Positions 1 through 11,410 of a stretch of DNA of 64,000 nt are shown in pieces (position 1 is the first letter of the stretch; each line of letters begins with the position of its first letter). Made by a program: the position numbers and the translations under genes. The DNA comes from Ostrinia nubilalis (lineage: Eukaryota; Arthropoda; Insecta; Lepidoptera; Crambidae). Location: the NCBI RefSeq assembly GCF_963855985.1, contig NC_087099.1:774001-838000 (forward strand), written 5' to 3'. The notes below the pieces were generated by a model that had not been told where the DNA came from, did not search any database, and saw nothing but the letters and a program-made list of their open reading frames with translations.

Positions 1-239
1 CATCGCCCCCTACTCAGTACAGGCACAGAATAAGTAATAGTACAGGTACAGAAGGATTACTCCGCAAGACGATTTAAATAAATGCGAGTCTTGCTACGAC
101 GCGATACAGTGGAATTCAGCTCGCACAGCGCTACGTACCTACAATTTTATTCACTCTTCTTACGCTGTTAGGGTTGCTGTCTAGTGAAAAAATAATTAAT
201 CTACTTATTTGTAATGAGGTACGTATGTAGGTAAGTACG

Positions 240-311
240 CATTCATTATGGAAAACCTTGGAGGAGGCCTTTGTCCAGCAGTGGACGTCATTTGGCTGAA
301 ACGAACGAACG
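240..311 (+). repeat. RTE-type LINE 3' end
   Basis: GGAGGCCTTTGTCCAGCAGT, then GACGTCATTTGGCTGAAACG and an (AACG)n tail; truncated 5'. Confidence 0.75.
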
Positions 312-464
312 CATTCTGAGCAGTAGTCATGGTAGGTTAGGTTCCTATACTATCCTAAGAATTATTGATTACCTACATGGCCAACATACCTTTCAGCATC
401 TTTGAGAAGCGAAACTGATGATACGATGACAGTACTCACTCGAGCTATGACACTAATTGCACTC

Positions 465-484
465 CCCCCCCCCCCCCCCCCCCT
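465..484 (+). repeat. Poly-C tract
   Basis: A homopolymer of about 20 C. The Gly- and Pro-rich open frames around it are artefacts. Confidence 0.9.
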
Positions 485-983
485 CCCGTCACATGTCCGG
501 CTTTTATGGTCAAATGTCCGGCCAAATGAAGCACAGAGTCCGGCTTTTGTGTTTTTGGACCTGGCAACCCTACACTCGACTGATATAATACCCGCCGGCG
601 GAGCGTTTCGCTGTAGGTAATTATCGGATGTACCGCGCGGAGTGAGCCAGGCCTGGTACAGGTCACCTGTGATGTGCATATTTCCTATCGTTAGCAAGTC
701 TATTATAGGACTAGAATGCCTATTCACCCGAGAGGTGGAAAAATATCAAAGGCAGCAAGTAAATCTAGAAAAGTGAGGTGGAAATTTCTTGAAAATACTT
801 TAACTTTCTCTTACAATCACACTTAATTCAAGTTTGGCTAATTTAAGCTCACTTTTTAAAATTGGAAAAAAGTTACGTAATAGTAATAAGAATTAGCTAG
901 GTAACACTATGAACCTCTACTGTGCTACAGATAGTGTAATCCACGAAGACGCGCCCCACCATTCGTCCTAATCGTTTATCTAT

Positions 984-1216
984 ACTATCTAATACTAATA
1001 CTAATATTATAAATGCGAAAGTAACTCTGTCTGTCTGTCTCTCTTTCACGCCTAAACCACTGAACCGATTTTATGAAAGGCATAGAGATAGTTTGAGTCC
1101 CGGGAAAGGTCATAGGATAGATTTTATCCCGGTTTTGAAAACAGGGACGCGCGCGATAATGTTTTTCTGTGACAGACAAAATTCCACGCGGGCAAAAGCC
1201 GCGGGCGGAAAGCTAG
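984..1216 (+). mobile_element. Helitron-like element
   Basis: Starts near TCTAATACTAATACTAATAT with ATAAATGCGAAAGTAACTCT and a CTGT microsatellite, ends GCCGCGGGCGGAAAGCTAG. Near copy at 38547-38788. Non-autonomous, no ORF of its own. Confidence 0.75.
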
Positions 1217-1385
1217 TAGTTTATGTATGCATTATTCCGCTAACGTTTGAGTGTTATCGGTACACGCTAATTATTATTCCATGACTGTGCACTGCACTAT
1301 AATAATTTCGCGACTGACGCTCGGATCATCCTCCCCGCTGACCAAAAATTGGTGGGGCGATACGTTAGGATAGGAGATCTTCGTT

Positions 1386-1411
1386 ATGCTTTACGTATTT
1401 CGTAAAGCATA
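1386..1411. repeat. Short hairpin
   Basis: ATGCTTTACG, a short TATTT-type loop, CGTAAAGCAT. Isolated; no gene next to it, so not a terminator in the bacterial sense. Confidence 0.6.
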
Positions 1412-1721
1412 GTAATTGTATTTAATCTGTGCCTTGCAATGACATCACAGTGAATTGTTGAAGCACTAGCCCAACGTCAAAAACGTATTGGCCATAGAAA
1501 CTTCCGCTTTTTACTGTAGCTCTAAAAGCCTAACATAATATGGAGCGTCGAGCCAAATCCCAGCTTAGAGGCGCCCATTAACCTTCCAGATGCGAATCCG
1601 AGCAATCCGTCAAGTGCGAGCCGTAAATAGTCCCGACTAACCAGTGCTTGGGCAGTTAGCAAAAAAGTTTATTCTTGTATTGAAATATATTATTTTTATT
1701 TATTTATTTTTCAATTGGGCC

Positions 1722-1754
1722 TTAACAGTGGACGTCATTTGGCTGAAACGAACT
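1722..1754 (+). repeat. RTE 3' end, very short
   Basis: AACAGTGGACGTCATTTGGC..GAAACGAAC only. Confidence 0.55.
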
Positions 1755-2117
1755 TTTTGAAAAACACTTTTTATAGTGATAAATCCAATAAATACTATCA
1801 TGTCCTCATGAAAAACAATTTACTTACTACTGATGTAAGATGACTCAGTGAAAGTCTTCGTAGATATTGAAGATAGAGTCGTGAAGATATGTAAAAGTTT
1901 TAGGGTCTGGACTAATGTCCCATTAATTTATGATGGTTTTTAGCTGAGATCACATAGACATGATTGCAGGCTCAAGTTACCTGTAAGGTGTAACGGATTA
2001 AACTCACATTCTCTTATGGGGTGGTTACTGAAATACAAACAACTTTCACTATGGGGCCAATGACAAACTCTTATTACCTACTCATTCTGTCATAGATTGT
2101 GTCAGTGCTGTACAATT

Positions 2118-2247
2118 TCGTTCGTTCGTTCGTTCGTTTCAGCCAAATGACGTCCACTGCTGGACAAAGCCCTCCCCCAAGGTTTTCCACAATGAACGGT
2201 CCTGCGCTGCCCGCATCCAGGCTCTTCCCGCGACCTTTACCAGTTAC
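2118..2247 (-). repeat. RTE-type LINE 3' end
   Basis: Starts with the (CGTT)n tail on the plus strand, then the inverted codons for the ORF end ([13 protein letters not shown]) and about 80 bp more. Confidence 0.75.
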
Positions 2248-2689
2248 ATTATTTAATTTCGTAGAAAAACAAAGATGAAGATTGATGAAGATTGCGATAT
2301 TCTATGAAAGCAAACACTGATTACCTAATAAAAATAATATTTAAAATTAAGGCTGAGTACCTTCTTTGCTGACGCTACTACCTTCAATCTGATCTAGCCG
2401 CGTAGTTGGTAGTGCTCGAGTTTTAACCTTAATCTGGTATTGCTGTGGCTACCGCTCCGCCGTACCTATGTCACGGGGCAAATCCCCGCATATTATCGCA
2501 TCTAATTACACTGCACAACAGCATTTCTGATGATTGGGTTATGTTACATGATATTAGTCCAATTTTTAATGACGATTTCAAATCTGTGATTGAAATGTCT
2601 GTATCAGCTCTGGTTAAAAAAATATGACACTTGAGTCTTTTTGAAATAAAACACTCTTTTTTTAGAGATGATCCTATTTTATGAAGTTG

Positions 2690-2935
2690 TTAATTTGAAA
2701 AACCTTTCTTTTATTTGACTTCCTTGCTGTAGCTGAAGGCAGACAGCTCTTCTGAATGCTTCAACAGCAGTCAGCCATCATGTGTGCATTCCAGTGGCCC
2801 TGATAGCATCCCTCTATAGTACGAAGGCCCTGGTGGATTTGGTCGCCATGTTCTTCACTTAGATCCTTAAGAGTTGTGATAAAATTGTTCAGGTGATTGC
2901 GAAGAGAGTGTAATTTGATGTTTCTATTACATCCA
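2690..2935 (-). pseudogene. Decayed fragment of a widespread arthropod ORF of unknown function
   Basis: On the minus strand, LSEEHGDQIHQGLRTIEGCY, then QGHWNAHMMADCC, a stop, SIQKSC and KSNKRKV can be read. This resembles an uncharacterised, multi-copy arthropod protein with an EHGERFHQDI..MEKRYQGKW..MADYCW-like C-terminus, where the stop replaces the Trp codon. I know no function. Frame upstream of about 2935 is lost. Confidence 0.5.
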
Positions 2936-2939
2936 ACCA

Positions 2940-3844
2940 AAAAAACATGTTTGTAAGTGACTCATACGTTGTTCGATGTGTAAGAATAGTAAGATTTTTT
3001 CGGATTTTCCAAAAAAAAAAATTAAATTGCAAAATAACTCATTCCATGTCTTTTCTGAAGATTTGAAGAACCTAGATATCTGAAACGATCGTTTAAACCA
3101 TCTTGGCTACATGGTTTTGAAATTTTCGGGTCACATTCAAAGTCTCTACCACACTGCCAGTTTTCGCCTCAAAATCCTCCCGTGAAGTATCAGCATGAGG
3201 TTCAGGTGACTTCTTAGGGCTGAAAAGACGTCTACATACCAAACGTATACAACAAATTACCATTTAGTTAATTTTTTTTGGTTAATACCATTTCTGTTCA
3301 AAAATAAAAATAATAGTCGTCGCGATGGTTCAAGGGTTCCTTTCAGATCATAGCGGTTTCGTACCTAAATATACACATATTTTTATTTGTTCACAAACGT
3401 AACAACTCAACGCATCTTTTCCACGCCTTTTGCGGAATTCAAGGCTTATCTTTCATTTCCACTGGGTCCCCAAACAATTTTTTGTAAGCCAATTTTACAA
3501 ACTTTGTCACATTTAAAGGGATTATTTAAATATATCCTCTCCGCAAATGAAACAAAATTGATTTAGATCATTCACACAAACACTTCTTAATGATACCATG
3601 TTAAATTATACAAGGAAAACATAGTATTTTTTGAACTGTCGGCGAATTAAGACTGAAATTTAGCAATTTTTGAGTGAAAGCTATAACACGTAAACAAGAG
3701 CTGCTACGAAAAAATGGACGGCAGATTCAGAATCAGAGACGTCAAATTAGTAAACATCATGTAATGAAAGTCAATCATCAGCCAAAAGTTGCAATTTTGT
3801 TGTGCAGTGTTATTGGTCGGCCTAAAGGTCATTGATCCCATTTA
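2940..3844. other. Spacer with no identified feature
   Basis: AT-rich. The minus strand around 3040-3230 has short open bits that may extend the decayed ORF at 2690-2935, but I cannot read a continuous frame. Confidence 0.4.
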
Positions 3845-4325
3845 TCTACACTTATAATAAATCTGTAGAGACGTCAATTCTGTACATGAATTATATTTTC
3901 AAAATAACTATCAGGGGGTGATTAGTGATCGATACTGATGCCAAAAATGCAATCAGTAAAATTTTTGTCTGTCTGTATGTTCCTTATAGAAACAAAAACT
4001 ACTCGACGAATTTTAACGAAACTTGGTACAATTATTCTTCATACTCCTGGGCAGGTTATAATACACTTAGGAATTCCCACGGGAACGGGAATTAGCGGGA
4101 AATTCCTTTTGTATGAAAAATCTAAACCGCTTAAGTTAGACGCTTGAAATTTGGCATGCAGGTACCTTAGTAAACTTAAAGCTTAGTTACAATAGGATAT
4201 TGCAAAATTCCCACGGGAACGGAAGTAAGCGGGAAAAACATTTGTATGAAAAAAACTAAACCGCGTAAGATAGATGAAGGGGGTAAAACGGGATCCACGC
4301 GTACGAAGTCGCGGGCGGCCGCTAG
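3845..4325 (+). mobile_element. Helitron-like element, second family
   Basis: Starts TCTACACTTATAATAAATCT, contains repeated TTCCCACGGGAACGGGA segments, ends GTCGCGGGCGGCCGCTAG. Related copies at 8330-8764 and 44160-44556. Confidence 0.7.
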
Positions 4326-4854
4326 TGGTTTAATAAGAGTATTATTTTGTAGAGCTCTCAATCATCACAAAAGCCTAAATACGAGTACAGTCAACGTCAA
4401 ATAGTTCGTGACGCCCAAAGTAGTCAATAAGTTCGCAACACGTCTTTGTTACAATTGGAATGAGGTTGTTTTATTAACTTTTTGGTCACTTTGGGTGTAA
4501 CGAAGTACACTATTTTAATATTTACAATATTATCCATCCTTCCCGGACTTCAAACAATTTAGATTTGAAATTCACTACACAATCAAATTTTTTGAACGTC
4601 GTATTTCATTACTACGGAAAAAATTAAAGTGCTCTACAAAAATCATGAAGTAAAAGCCTGTCGAACAGCATAGTCAGTAGAAAATGCTGAAAAACGCGCG
4701 TAATAAAATTATGGCGTGTTGTGCCACAGAGGACAATAACACCACCACCATACTGTAGCTAGTCAAGGAGCCAGTCACATGAAGTTACGATAGTTACGTG
4801 GCAACAGCGCTACGTTTTAATTTCTGAAAATAGGTATCAAATGTAAACACTCTT

Positions 4855-4957
4855 AAGGTTTGGCCAAATCAACGCGTGCAGCCTGCGTGTGAATGGCGAT
4901 GGCGATCAGGAGAAATCAGGAGAATCGCCATCGCGCACGCATGTTTGGCCGAACCTT
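4855..4957. mobile_element. Short MITE (AAGGTTYGGCCAAA ends)
   Basis: 103-bp inverted repeat: AAGGTTTGGCCAAA at the left and TTTGGCCGAACCTT at the right, with matching GCGATGGCGAT inside. Related to 42143-42312. Confidence 0.7.
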
Positions 4958-5099
4958 CACAATGATCGCGACACGCGAATAATGCGTAAAATCACTTGAA
5001 GGTATACAAAAACGTGAAACGTCGCCTTCTAGAGAATGAGAGACGTCACACAACAGAATGTTTAAGTTACCATGTAAATTATGCGGTAATTTTTATAGA

Positions 5100-5720
5100 C
5101 GTGCGAATCTTATCTTATTGTCACTTAATTACCCGGTTCTAAAATATAAGTTGGTAAAACTTGGTTGGTTTTTAATAAAAATACCTACTTGCTTTTTATC
5201 AAAATCAATGTGATAAAATTTTGCATGATGGCAATAGCTGACCACCACATGGTAACTATCTGGGGGCACGGCAGGGCCCCCACCAAGTCGAGCAAAAAAG
5301 CGGCACGGCCGTACCATCCTTTTCTCGAAGCAATTCAGGCCATTTTCGACTACCTGTAACTTCGTTGTGGATAAAACTAGAAGGCTGAATTTTCATTAGC
5401 TATGCAGGCATTGTAAAGACACGGTATATTTAAAATTTCATTCAATTTGAACCAGTAGTTTAGGAATTATAACGGGTCAAAATTACTTAATTTTGTCACT
5501 CACTGACTCACTGACTCACTGACTCACTGACTCACTGACTGACTCACCGATCATCAAAATTCTAAGGCACTTCTAGCAGACCTAGAAGCTTCAAATTTGG
5601 AATATAAGTAGTGTTTGGTGTATGAATCAAGGAAAAACTAAAATATTTGGGGGCACGGTAGTGCAACCGCCAAGTCGAGTAAAATTAATTTTTTTCAATT
5701 TCGGTCCAGTTTTCTAGATA
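5100..5720 (+). repeat. Repeat complex with GACTCACT microsatellite
   Basis: Two related blocks (GGGGGCACGG..CCAAGTCGAG near 5262 and 5650) flank an (ACTGACTC)n run at about 5501-5547. Probably Helitron-like; ends not resolved. Confidence 0.5.
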
Positions 5721-5756
5721 CATAACTGCTGTCTACAAAATACAAAAAGAAATGAG

Positions 5757-6190
5757 ATCCCATCAAAAACAATACTTGTCAAAAAAACAAAGTCTCGCAA
5801 CTCAGTTGTTCTACGGTAAAAAGTTGTGAGATCCATGTAATACCAAGTCCAATAGGCCTAAGATGCGCGCTGTGATAACTTTTATCGACGTCAAAATGTA
5901 TGGGAAAAATCGATAAAATGGCGTGATAACCGCTTATCGCAGCGCGCATCTTAGGCCTACAGGCCAGGAAATCTTTAACGTTTTACATAAATTATTGACT
6001 TGGCCATCGCACTAAATAATTATTTTAATTTACACGTGTTTTCATGCGATGGCCAAGTCAATATATTTATGTAAAACGTTAAAGATTTCCTGGCCTGGAC
6101 TTGGTATTACATGGATCTCACAACTTTTTACCGTAGAACAACTGAGTTGCGAGACTTGGTTTTTTTGACAAGTATTGTTTTTGATGGGAT
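5757..6190. repeat. Composite palindrome: two hairpin elements inside a 94-bp-arm palindrome
   Basis: Outer arms 5757-5850 and 6097-6190 are inverted copies with about one mismatch (ATCCCATCAAAAACAATACT..). Between them lie two further inverted repeats: 5853-5959 (TAGGCCTAAGATGCGCGCTG arms) and 5961-6096 (AGGCCAGGAAATCTTTAACG arms). No ORF. Confidence 0.93.
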
Positions 6191-6360
6191 ACCCATTTCA
6201 GTGTGCATATTACTGGGCCATTATTAATTAAGGCCTACCATAAAAGAACAAACCGTTCATGTTATTGTTAAACAGCTGTTTATAGATTAGCTTGTTAAAC
6301 ATTGTATAAATCTCTTACACGTGACTGATGTTCCATCCTCCAATTTAAATAATTCTCTGC

Positions 6361-6425
6361 AATAAGAGATGCCAACTAATGCGCTGAGTTCGAAACTCAC
6401 TGTCGCATTAGAAATTCACACACAC
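6361..6425 (+). repeat. Dispersed repeat with tRNA B-box-like GTTCGAAAC
   Basis: GAGATGCCAACTAATGCGCT..GAGTTCGAAACTCACTGTCG; an inverted copy lies at 57851-57914. Possibly a SINE fragment. Confidence 0.5.
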
Positions 6426-6479
6426 AAAGTAATCAAAAATTATGTGCTCATTATCCACTGCGGCATCAGTACTCGACGT

Positions 6480-6760
6480 TAGAATAATCTTTAGTACTAC
6501 GCAAGCAATGTGAACTGTTTACATTATGACGTCGCTGCTGTCATCATTGCTTTCACGAGCAATGTGTTCTGTTTTGGGCATATTGCTGCGACACGGCCCC
6601 GCCCCCTTGTCACATCTCCCTTTAGTTTCTGTCATCTGTGTGTCCAACCAATGAAGGTTCACTATGTTAGATCCTGTAGAAAGTTATACCCACAAAAAAT
6701 CAGGAACAGTTCGAAGCTTAGGATCGACTTCCTGGCTCCTGGCGTAGTCGCGTAAACATC
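6480..6760. repeat. Dispersed repeat with GC-rich core
   Basis: Shares TGTTTTGGGCATATTGCTGC..CCCGCCCCCTTGTCACATCT with 10870-11080. No coding frame that I can support. Confidence 0.45.
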
Positions 6761-7009
6761 GCATTCAATAAATGGCCGGGTGAGGAAGGCATCGCACCTC
6801 ACTGGACATGATTGAATTCCTAGTCCCGATAGTGGTAATCAAAATAGAGTTTCACATTAACACTTCAAGAAAGTCTTTTAAACGGAGTTATAATTAGACA
6901 GAACATAATGTCTGTTTTTTGTGTTCATAGTCCAGTCATTTAAGCTTAAATTAGGTAAGAATCTCGGAATTCGAGATACCCAGCTGTAAGTGTGTAAATA
7001 CTTGTATAT

Positions 7010-8084
7010 CCTCCTGAGACCCAGACCCCTAAAAATGGTCGGATTGTCTTGAATTTTGGAAGGCAGGCTAAGTTTCATATGTACAACTAACAAAAAATGC
7101 GAAAAAAAATCTAGCCCCCCTACATACGCCAAAATGGGGGGTGTCACCAGTGACACTACGGGTTTCAAAGACATTAAAACGGGCTTGAATTAATTAATAT
7201 TTTAATTACTTCAGGTATGGGAAAATAGGTGTTTTTAGTTTCAAATTGATCTGCAATTGTTTAGAATCATATAAGATTTACTTTTTAACAGCTTTTATTG
7301 AACTTGTTATTACAAACTTTAATTAACTTGCAATAAATGTGTGAATGTATGTTTGAGTAAAATCTTGGAAGCTGAATTAGAGCTACTTCCTGCCAACCGA
7401 TTGAGCTGAAATTTTGCATAGACATGTAACTCAGATGAAACTTCAATATAATGAGGTCATGGAGCTGATCTGATGATGGATACGAAAGGTAGCCATATAA
7501 ACTCTGTGACTAAACGATGTAACTCTGTCGACTTTTGACTTATTTGATTGGTATTGACAGGTACTCTGGTCTTGGATGATATCCAGGGTCTGATCTGAGG
7601 ATGGAGCATCAATTTTTTCATCATCTGTCTCATCAAAGTTGCATAACATTGACTTGACGTTACCATCAGACAATCCTAAAAAGGACCATATTTCAAGTTA
7701 CGAGTGCCCAAAGTGTCACCAGTGACACTCGAATTAATTGACGAAAATACTTATTACAATAGATACATTTTAATAGTTTTATCGCACAATCTGAGAGATA
7801 TATTATCGTAGCACACAGAAAACACAAAACAATACCAAAAAACTTGTTTTAAATAATATTTTCTTTTCTTGGAATGTGTCATGTCGGCGGTCGCGCGAAT
7901 TCAAAATTTCAATTAATGTTTACAAAATCAAAAACCCTTTCGTGCGAGGCATAGCAATTTTTTGGATATGTGACATATTCCAACGTTTTACACACTTTTA
8001 TTAATTTTCATAAATACCAATAAATGACGCTGTAAAAAAAATATATACTCAAGTGTCACGAGTGACACCGGGGGTCTCAGGAGG
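7010..8084. mobile_element. TIR element (CCTCCTGAGACCC ends) in the foldback's left arm
   Basis: 13-bp perfect TIR at 7010-7022 and 8072-8084, flanked by ATAT on each side (7006-7009 and 8085-8088). The uninterrupted sequence is preserved in the opposite foldback arm (near 9225-9245). Contains three copies of the palindrome GTGTCACYRGTGACAC. Superfamily undecided. Confidence 0.82.
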
Positions 8085-8329
8085 ATATTGACACCCTAAA
8101 AGTTGTCTCAAACCTACATATGGTAGGGTGTAAGCAACTATTAAATTTTAAGGTCAAAGGTCACAAAAATCGGTTTTTTGCGCTTTTTTTGGAAATATCT
8201 CATTTCCTATGGGATTTTTGCTATTTGTATTTATTATCAATATTGTAGAATACAAAATTCTCTGCAAATTTTGTTCAAAAAATTTTTTTATACGGTGAAC
8301 CGTTTTCGAGATAGAGGGCGGCCGCTAGT

Positions 8330-8764
8330 ACTTATAATAAATCTGTAGAGAGGTCAATTCTATACATGAAATATATTTTCAAAATAACTATCAGGGGGTG
8401 ATTAGTGATCGATACTGATGCCAAAAATGCAATCAGTAAAATTTTTGTCTGTCTGTCTGTCCGTCTGTATGTTCCTTATAGAAACAAAAACTACTCGACG
8501 GATTTTAACTAAACTTGGTACAATTATTCTTCATACACCTGGGCAGGTTATAGTATACTTAGGAATTCCCACGGGAACAGGAATTAGCGGGAAAATCCTT
8601 TTGTATGAAACATCTAAACGCTTAACGGAAGTTAGACGCTTGAAATTTGGCATGTAGGTACCTTAGTAAACTTTAAGCTTAGTCACAACAAGGAATTCCC
8701 GAAATTCCCACGGGAATTAGCGGGAAAATCTTTTTGTATGAAAAATCTAAACCGCTTAAGTTGA
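8330..8764 (+). mobile_element. Helitron-like element inside the foldback centre
   Basis: Near-copy of 3850-4250 (ACTTATAATAAATCTGTAGA; CCACGGGAACAGGAATTAGC), truncated at its 3' side near AACCGCTTAAGTTGACC. Lies between the two arms of the 6925-9310 foldback. Confidence 0.7.
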
Positions 8765-8874
8765 CCTGAAGTGATGCAGTGACCGCGCGCTCTCCGCCCT
8801 CTATCTCGAAAATGGTTCACCGTATAAAAAAAAAATTTAAACAAAATTTGTAGAGAATTTAGTATTCTACAATA

Positions 8875-9080
8875 TCTATATACTATATATATAAAAGAAA
8901 GTCGTGTTAGTTACTCCACTTATAACTCAAGAACGGCTGAACCGATTTAGCTGAAAATTGTCAGGGAGGTAGTTTAGAGCCAGGAGAAGGACATAGGATA
9001 CTTTTTATCCCGTTCGAAATTAAAAAAAAAAGTGTGCTTATTTGCCATTAAGGCGGAACAAAGTTCGCCGGGTCAGCTAG
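8875..9080 (+). mobile_element. Short Helitron with verified empty site
   Basis: Starts TCTATATACTATATATAT, ends CGCCGGGTCAGCTAG, sits between A and T without duplication. The other arm of the surrounding palindrome has the uninterrupted site (CAATATTGATAATAA on that strand). These are the canonical Helitron rules. Confidence 0.88.
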
Positions 9081-9370
9081 TTGATAATAAATACAAATAG
9101 CAAAAAACCCATAGGAAATGAGATATTTCTAAAAAAAGCGCAAAAAAACGATTTTTGTGACCGTTGACCTTGAAATTTAATAGTTGCTTACACCCTACCA
9201 TATGTAGGTTTTGAGACAACTTTTAGGGTGTCAATATACACGTATTTACAGACTTACAGCTGGGTATCTCGAATTCCGAGGTGAACTTACTATAATGACT
9301 GGACTATCAGTGTGACCTGTGACTTGATTAATGACACTTGTACCAAGGTTGACCAACGACAGCTGCCAAC

Positions 9371-9447
9371 CGGTCATTATGGAAATCATTCCGGCAGGCT
9401 TATGTTCATCAGTAGACTTCCTACGGCTGAAATGATGATGATGATGG
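9371..9447 (+). repeat. RTE-like 3' end, subfamily with (ATG)n tail
   Basis: CGGTCATTATGGAAATCATT..CAGTAGACTTCCTACGGCTG followed by ATGATGATGATGG. Confidence 0.6.
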
Positions 9448-9699
9448 CGCTAATTGACGCTAGATTTCATTATCATCTTATTTAAAAGAACGGACAAATA
9501 TGATTTACTAGTTCTATAAATATTATGTTATGCATGTGATAGTTACAGCGAATGATTTATTAAAATTTTATTACGTGTACAGTCTACAACTCGTCAGACT
9601 GAACATTTTTGTTGTAACTAACGTATACGAGTACTTACGACGCCACAGTGTTAAGCCTTATCTGCCGCGCCGTCTGTACAAGCAATAATAATAACACTA

Positions 9700-10160
9700 C
9701 CTTCTGCCCGCGACTTCGTACGCGTGAAAATAGTTTGAATTATATTTCCCGTTTTTGCAACATTTTTCTTCACTGCTCCGCTCGTATTGGCTGTAAGGTG
9801 ATGTTATATCCTAAAGCCTTCCTCGATACTTAAATGGGATATCGAACAGTAAAAGAATTTTTCAAATCAGACCAGTAGTTCCTTTTTACCCAGGAAAATG
9901 GCCTGTCCATACCTACCGCGAGGGGCGGCAGGTTATGTGGCTTGAACCCACTAAAAACCTGTGGTGTACCCTCTGCCGCATAGTGGTCGGCACCTTGGGT
10001 ACTAGAGACGACCAGGATGCCTTCTACGGACGTCCCGCCCTACACGGCGGGATCCACCATGCCCATGCGGGACCAGTATTTCCTGAGATTTGCGCGTTCA
10101 ATCAAACAAACAAACAAACTCTTCAGCTTTATATTAGTAGTATAAATAGATACACGCTTA
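9700..10160 (-). mobile_element. Helitron-like element, minus strand, interrupted
   Basis: CCCGCGACTTCGTACGCGTG..TTTTTCAAATC and, after a break, GAGATTTGCGCGTTCAATCA..TTTATATTAGTAGTATA. The uninterrupted relative is 55022-55247. The break at about 9890-10080 contains a GC-rich insert (CCGCGAGGGGCGGCAGG..CCCATGCGGGACCAG) flanked by short CAGTAGTTCC/CAGTATTTCC. Confidence 0.65.
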
Positions 10161-10869
10161 AGTCGTTAAAACATTTATTTTACATTTTGCTGATTTACTG
10201 ATACTTAATATGGTGTTTCACTCTGAAGTATACATACGCGTTTTACTTTCCTATGCAGACTGATTTAAAAAGCTTCTTTTCAGCAAAAGCCATAACATTC
10301 AAGGAAAAGATACAACATAACCTGAAACAGAAGGTTCAGATCTACTGGGCATCCAACCATAAATGAAAGAGGTATGTGACTAACCTTATTATCTAAATCA
10401 ATCAATTACAAACAATTTATTGAATTTAACATACATTAACGTTTACAAAAAACAAACGGTGAACATTTTTGCAGTCTACCGTCAACACCGATAATTCAAC
10501 GGAGCAGCGGTCGGGCGTCATAGAAAAACGAGCGTTAATAGGAGTGCTGAACGGGTCATAATTTTGTGTAAGCCATACTTACTACTTACATTAAGCAAAA
10601 ATAGCACTAGAAAGTGGGTTCACTGCTTCTTTATCTACTGTAGGTCAAATATGCAACAAGAACGGCAGTAAAGAGTGCGTGAGTCAACCAATTCCGTTGT
10701 TTTATGAATAAAAATAATGTAGATTGTGCAAGATTGAGGCAGAAATCTGGCAACAAGAATATGAACTTCATCTATTTGACAGTTGAAAGAAAACAAAATG
10801 TTTCTTACATAGATAGAACTCTCTCCTTTTCAAGGCGAGAGTAAATAGGCACTTACAGGGCACGTAACG

Positions 10870-11080
10870 ACGCATTATCCAAAAATATCGGAGAACATTT
10901 CCTCAGTACGACTGAATCGCGACTAACCTGGCTTCGCGGGCGATGTTCGTTTCTGGGCATAACGCGCCACGCCCCCGTTTCACATCTATTCCCTTCTATG
11001 ATCTGAGAGCCCACCCGAATGGACGACACCGCGGGCCGCCTTTCTGGTTGTGACCACTGCGGCAGCATAGTAGCCGAAAC
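10870..11080. repeat. Dispersed repeat, second copy of the 6480-6760 family
   Basis: TTTCTGGGCATAACGCGCCA..CGCCCCCGTTTCACATCTAT aligns to the first copy. Confidence 0.45.
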
Positions 11081-11109
11081 GACAAGCCGTGAATAATTAT
11101 GTAACTTAT

Positions 11110-11402
11110 ATTACGACAGATCCCAACGGATTAGCAAACTGAAGTGGAAATGAGCAGGGCACATAGTACGCAGAACTGACGGCCGATGGGGCAGCAAGGT
11201 TCTGGAGTGGAGGCCACGTACCGGAAAACGAAGCGTGGGATGTCCACCCACAAGATGGAACAACGACCTGATAAAGGTAGCACGAAGGCGCTGGATGCAG
11301 GCCGCTACCAACCGTGCGATGTGGAAGTCATTTGGGGAAACCTATGTTCAGCGTGGTTCAGCAGTGGACGTCTTGTGGCTAAAATGATTATGATGATGAT
11401 GT
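11110..11402 (+). repeat. RTE-like ORF end and 3' end, (ATG)n-tail subfamily
   Basis: A damaged reading frame recalls the conserved RTE C-terminus (KLKWKWAGH, RTDGRWG, VLEWRP, PPTRWN), then CAGTGGACGTCTTGTGGCTA and an ATGATGATG tail. Confidence 0.75.
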
Positions 11403-11410
11403 TGAGACCC

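Larger units (their letters stand above)
6925..9310. mobile_element. Foldback element with three nested insertions
   Basis: Arms: left 6925-7009 plus 8085-8315, right 8791-8874 plus 9081-9310, inverted (ATAGTCCAGTCATT..CTCGGAATTCGAGATACCCA..). Insertions: a TIR element in the left arm (7010-8084), a Helitron-like copy in the centre (8330-8764) and a short Helitron in the right arm (8875-9080). No transposase ORF. Confidence 0.85.

Noticed and set aside
5500..5550. CRISPR-like array (regular GACTCACT units)
   Set aside because: Plain microsatellite without unique spacers, in a eukaryotic repeat.
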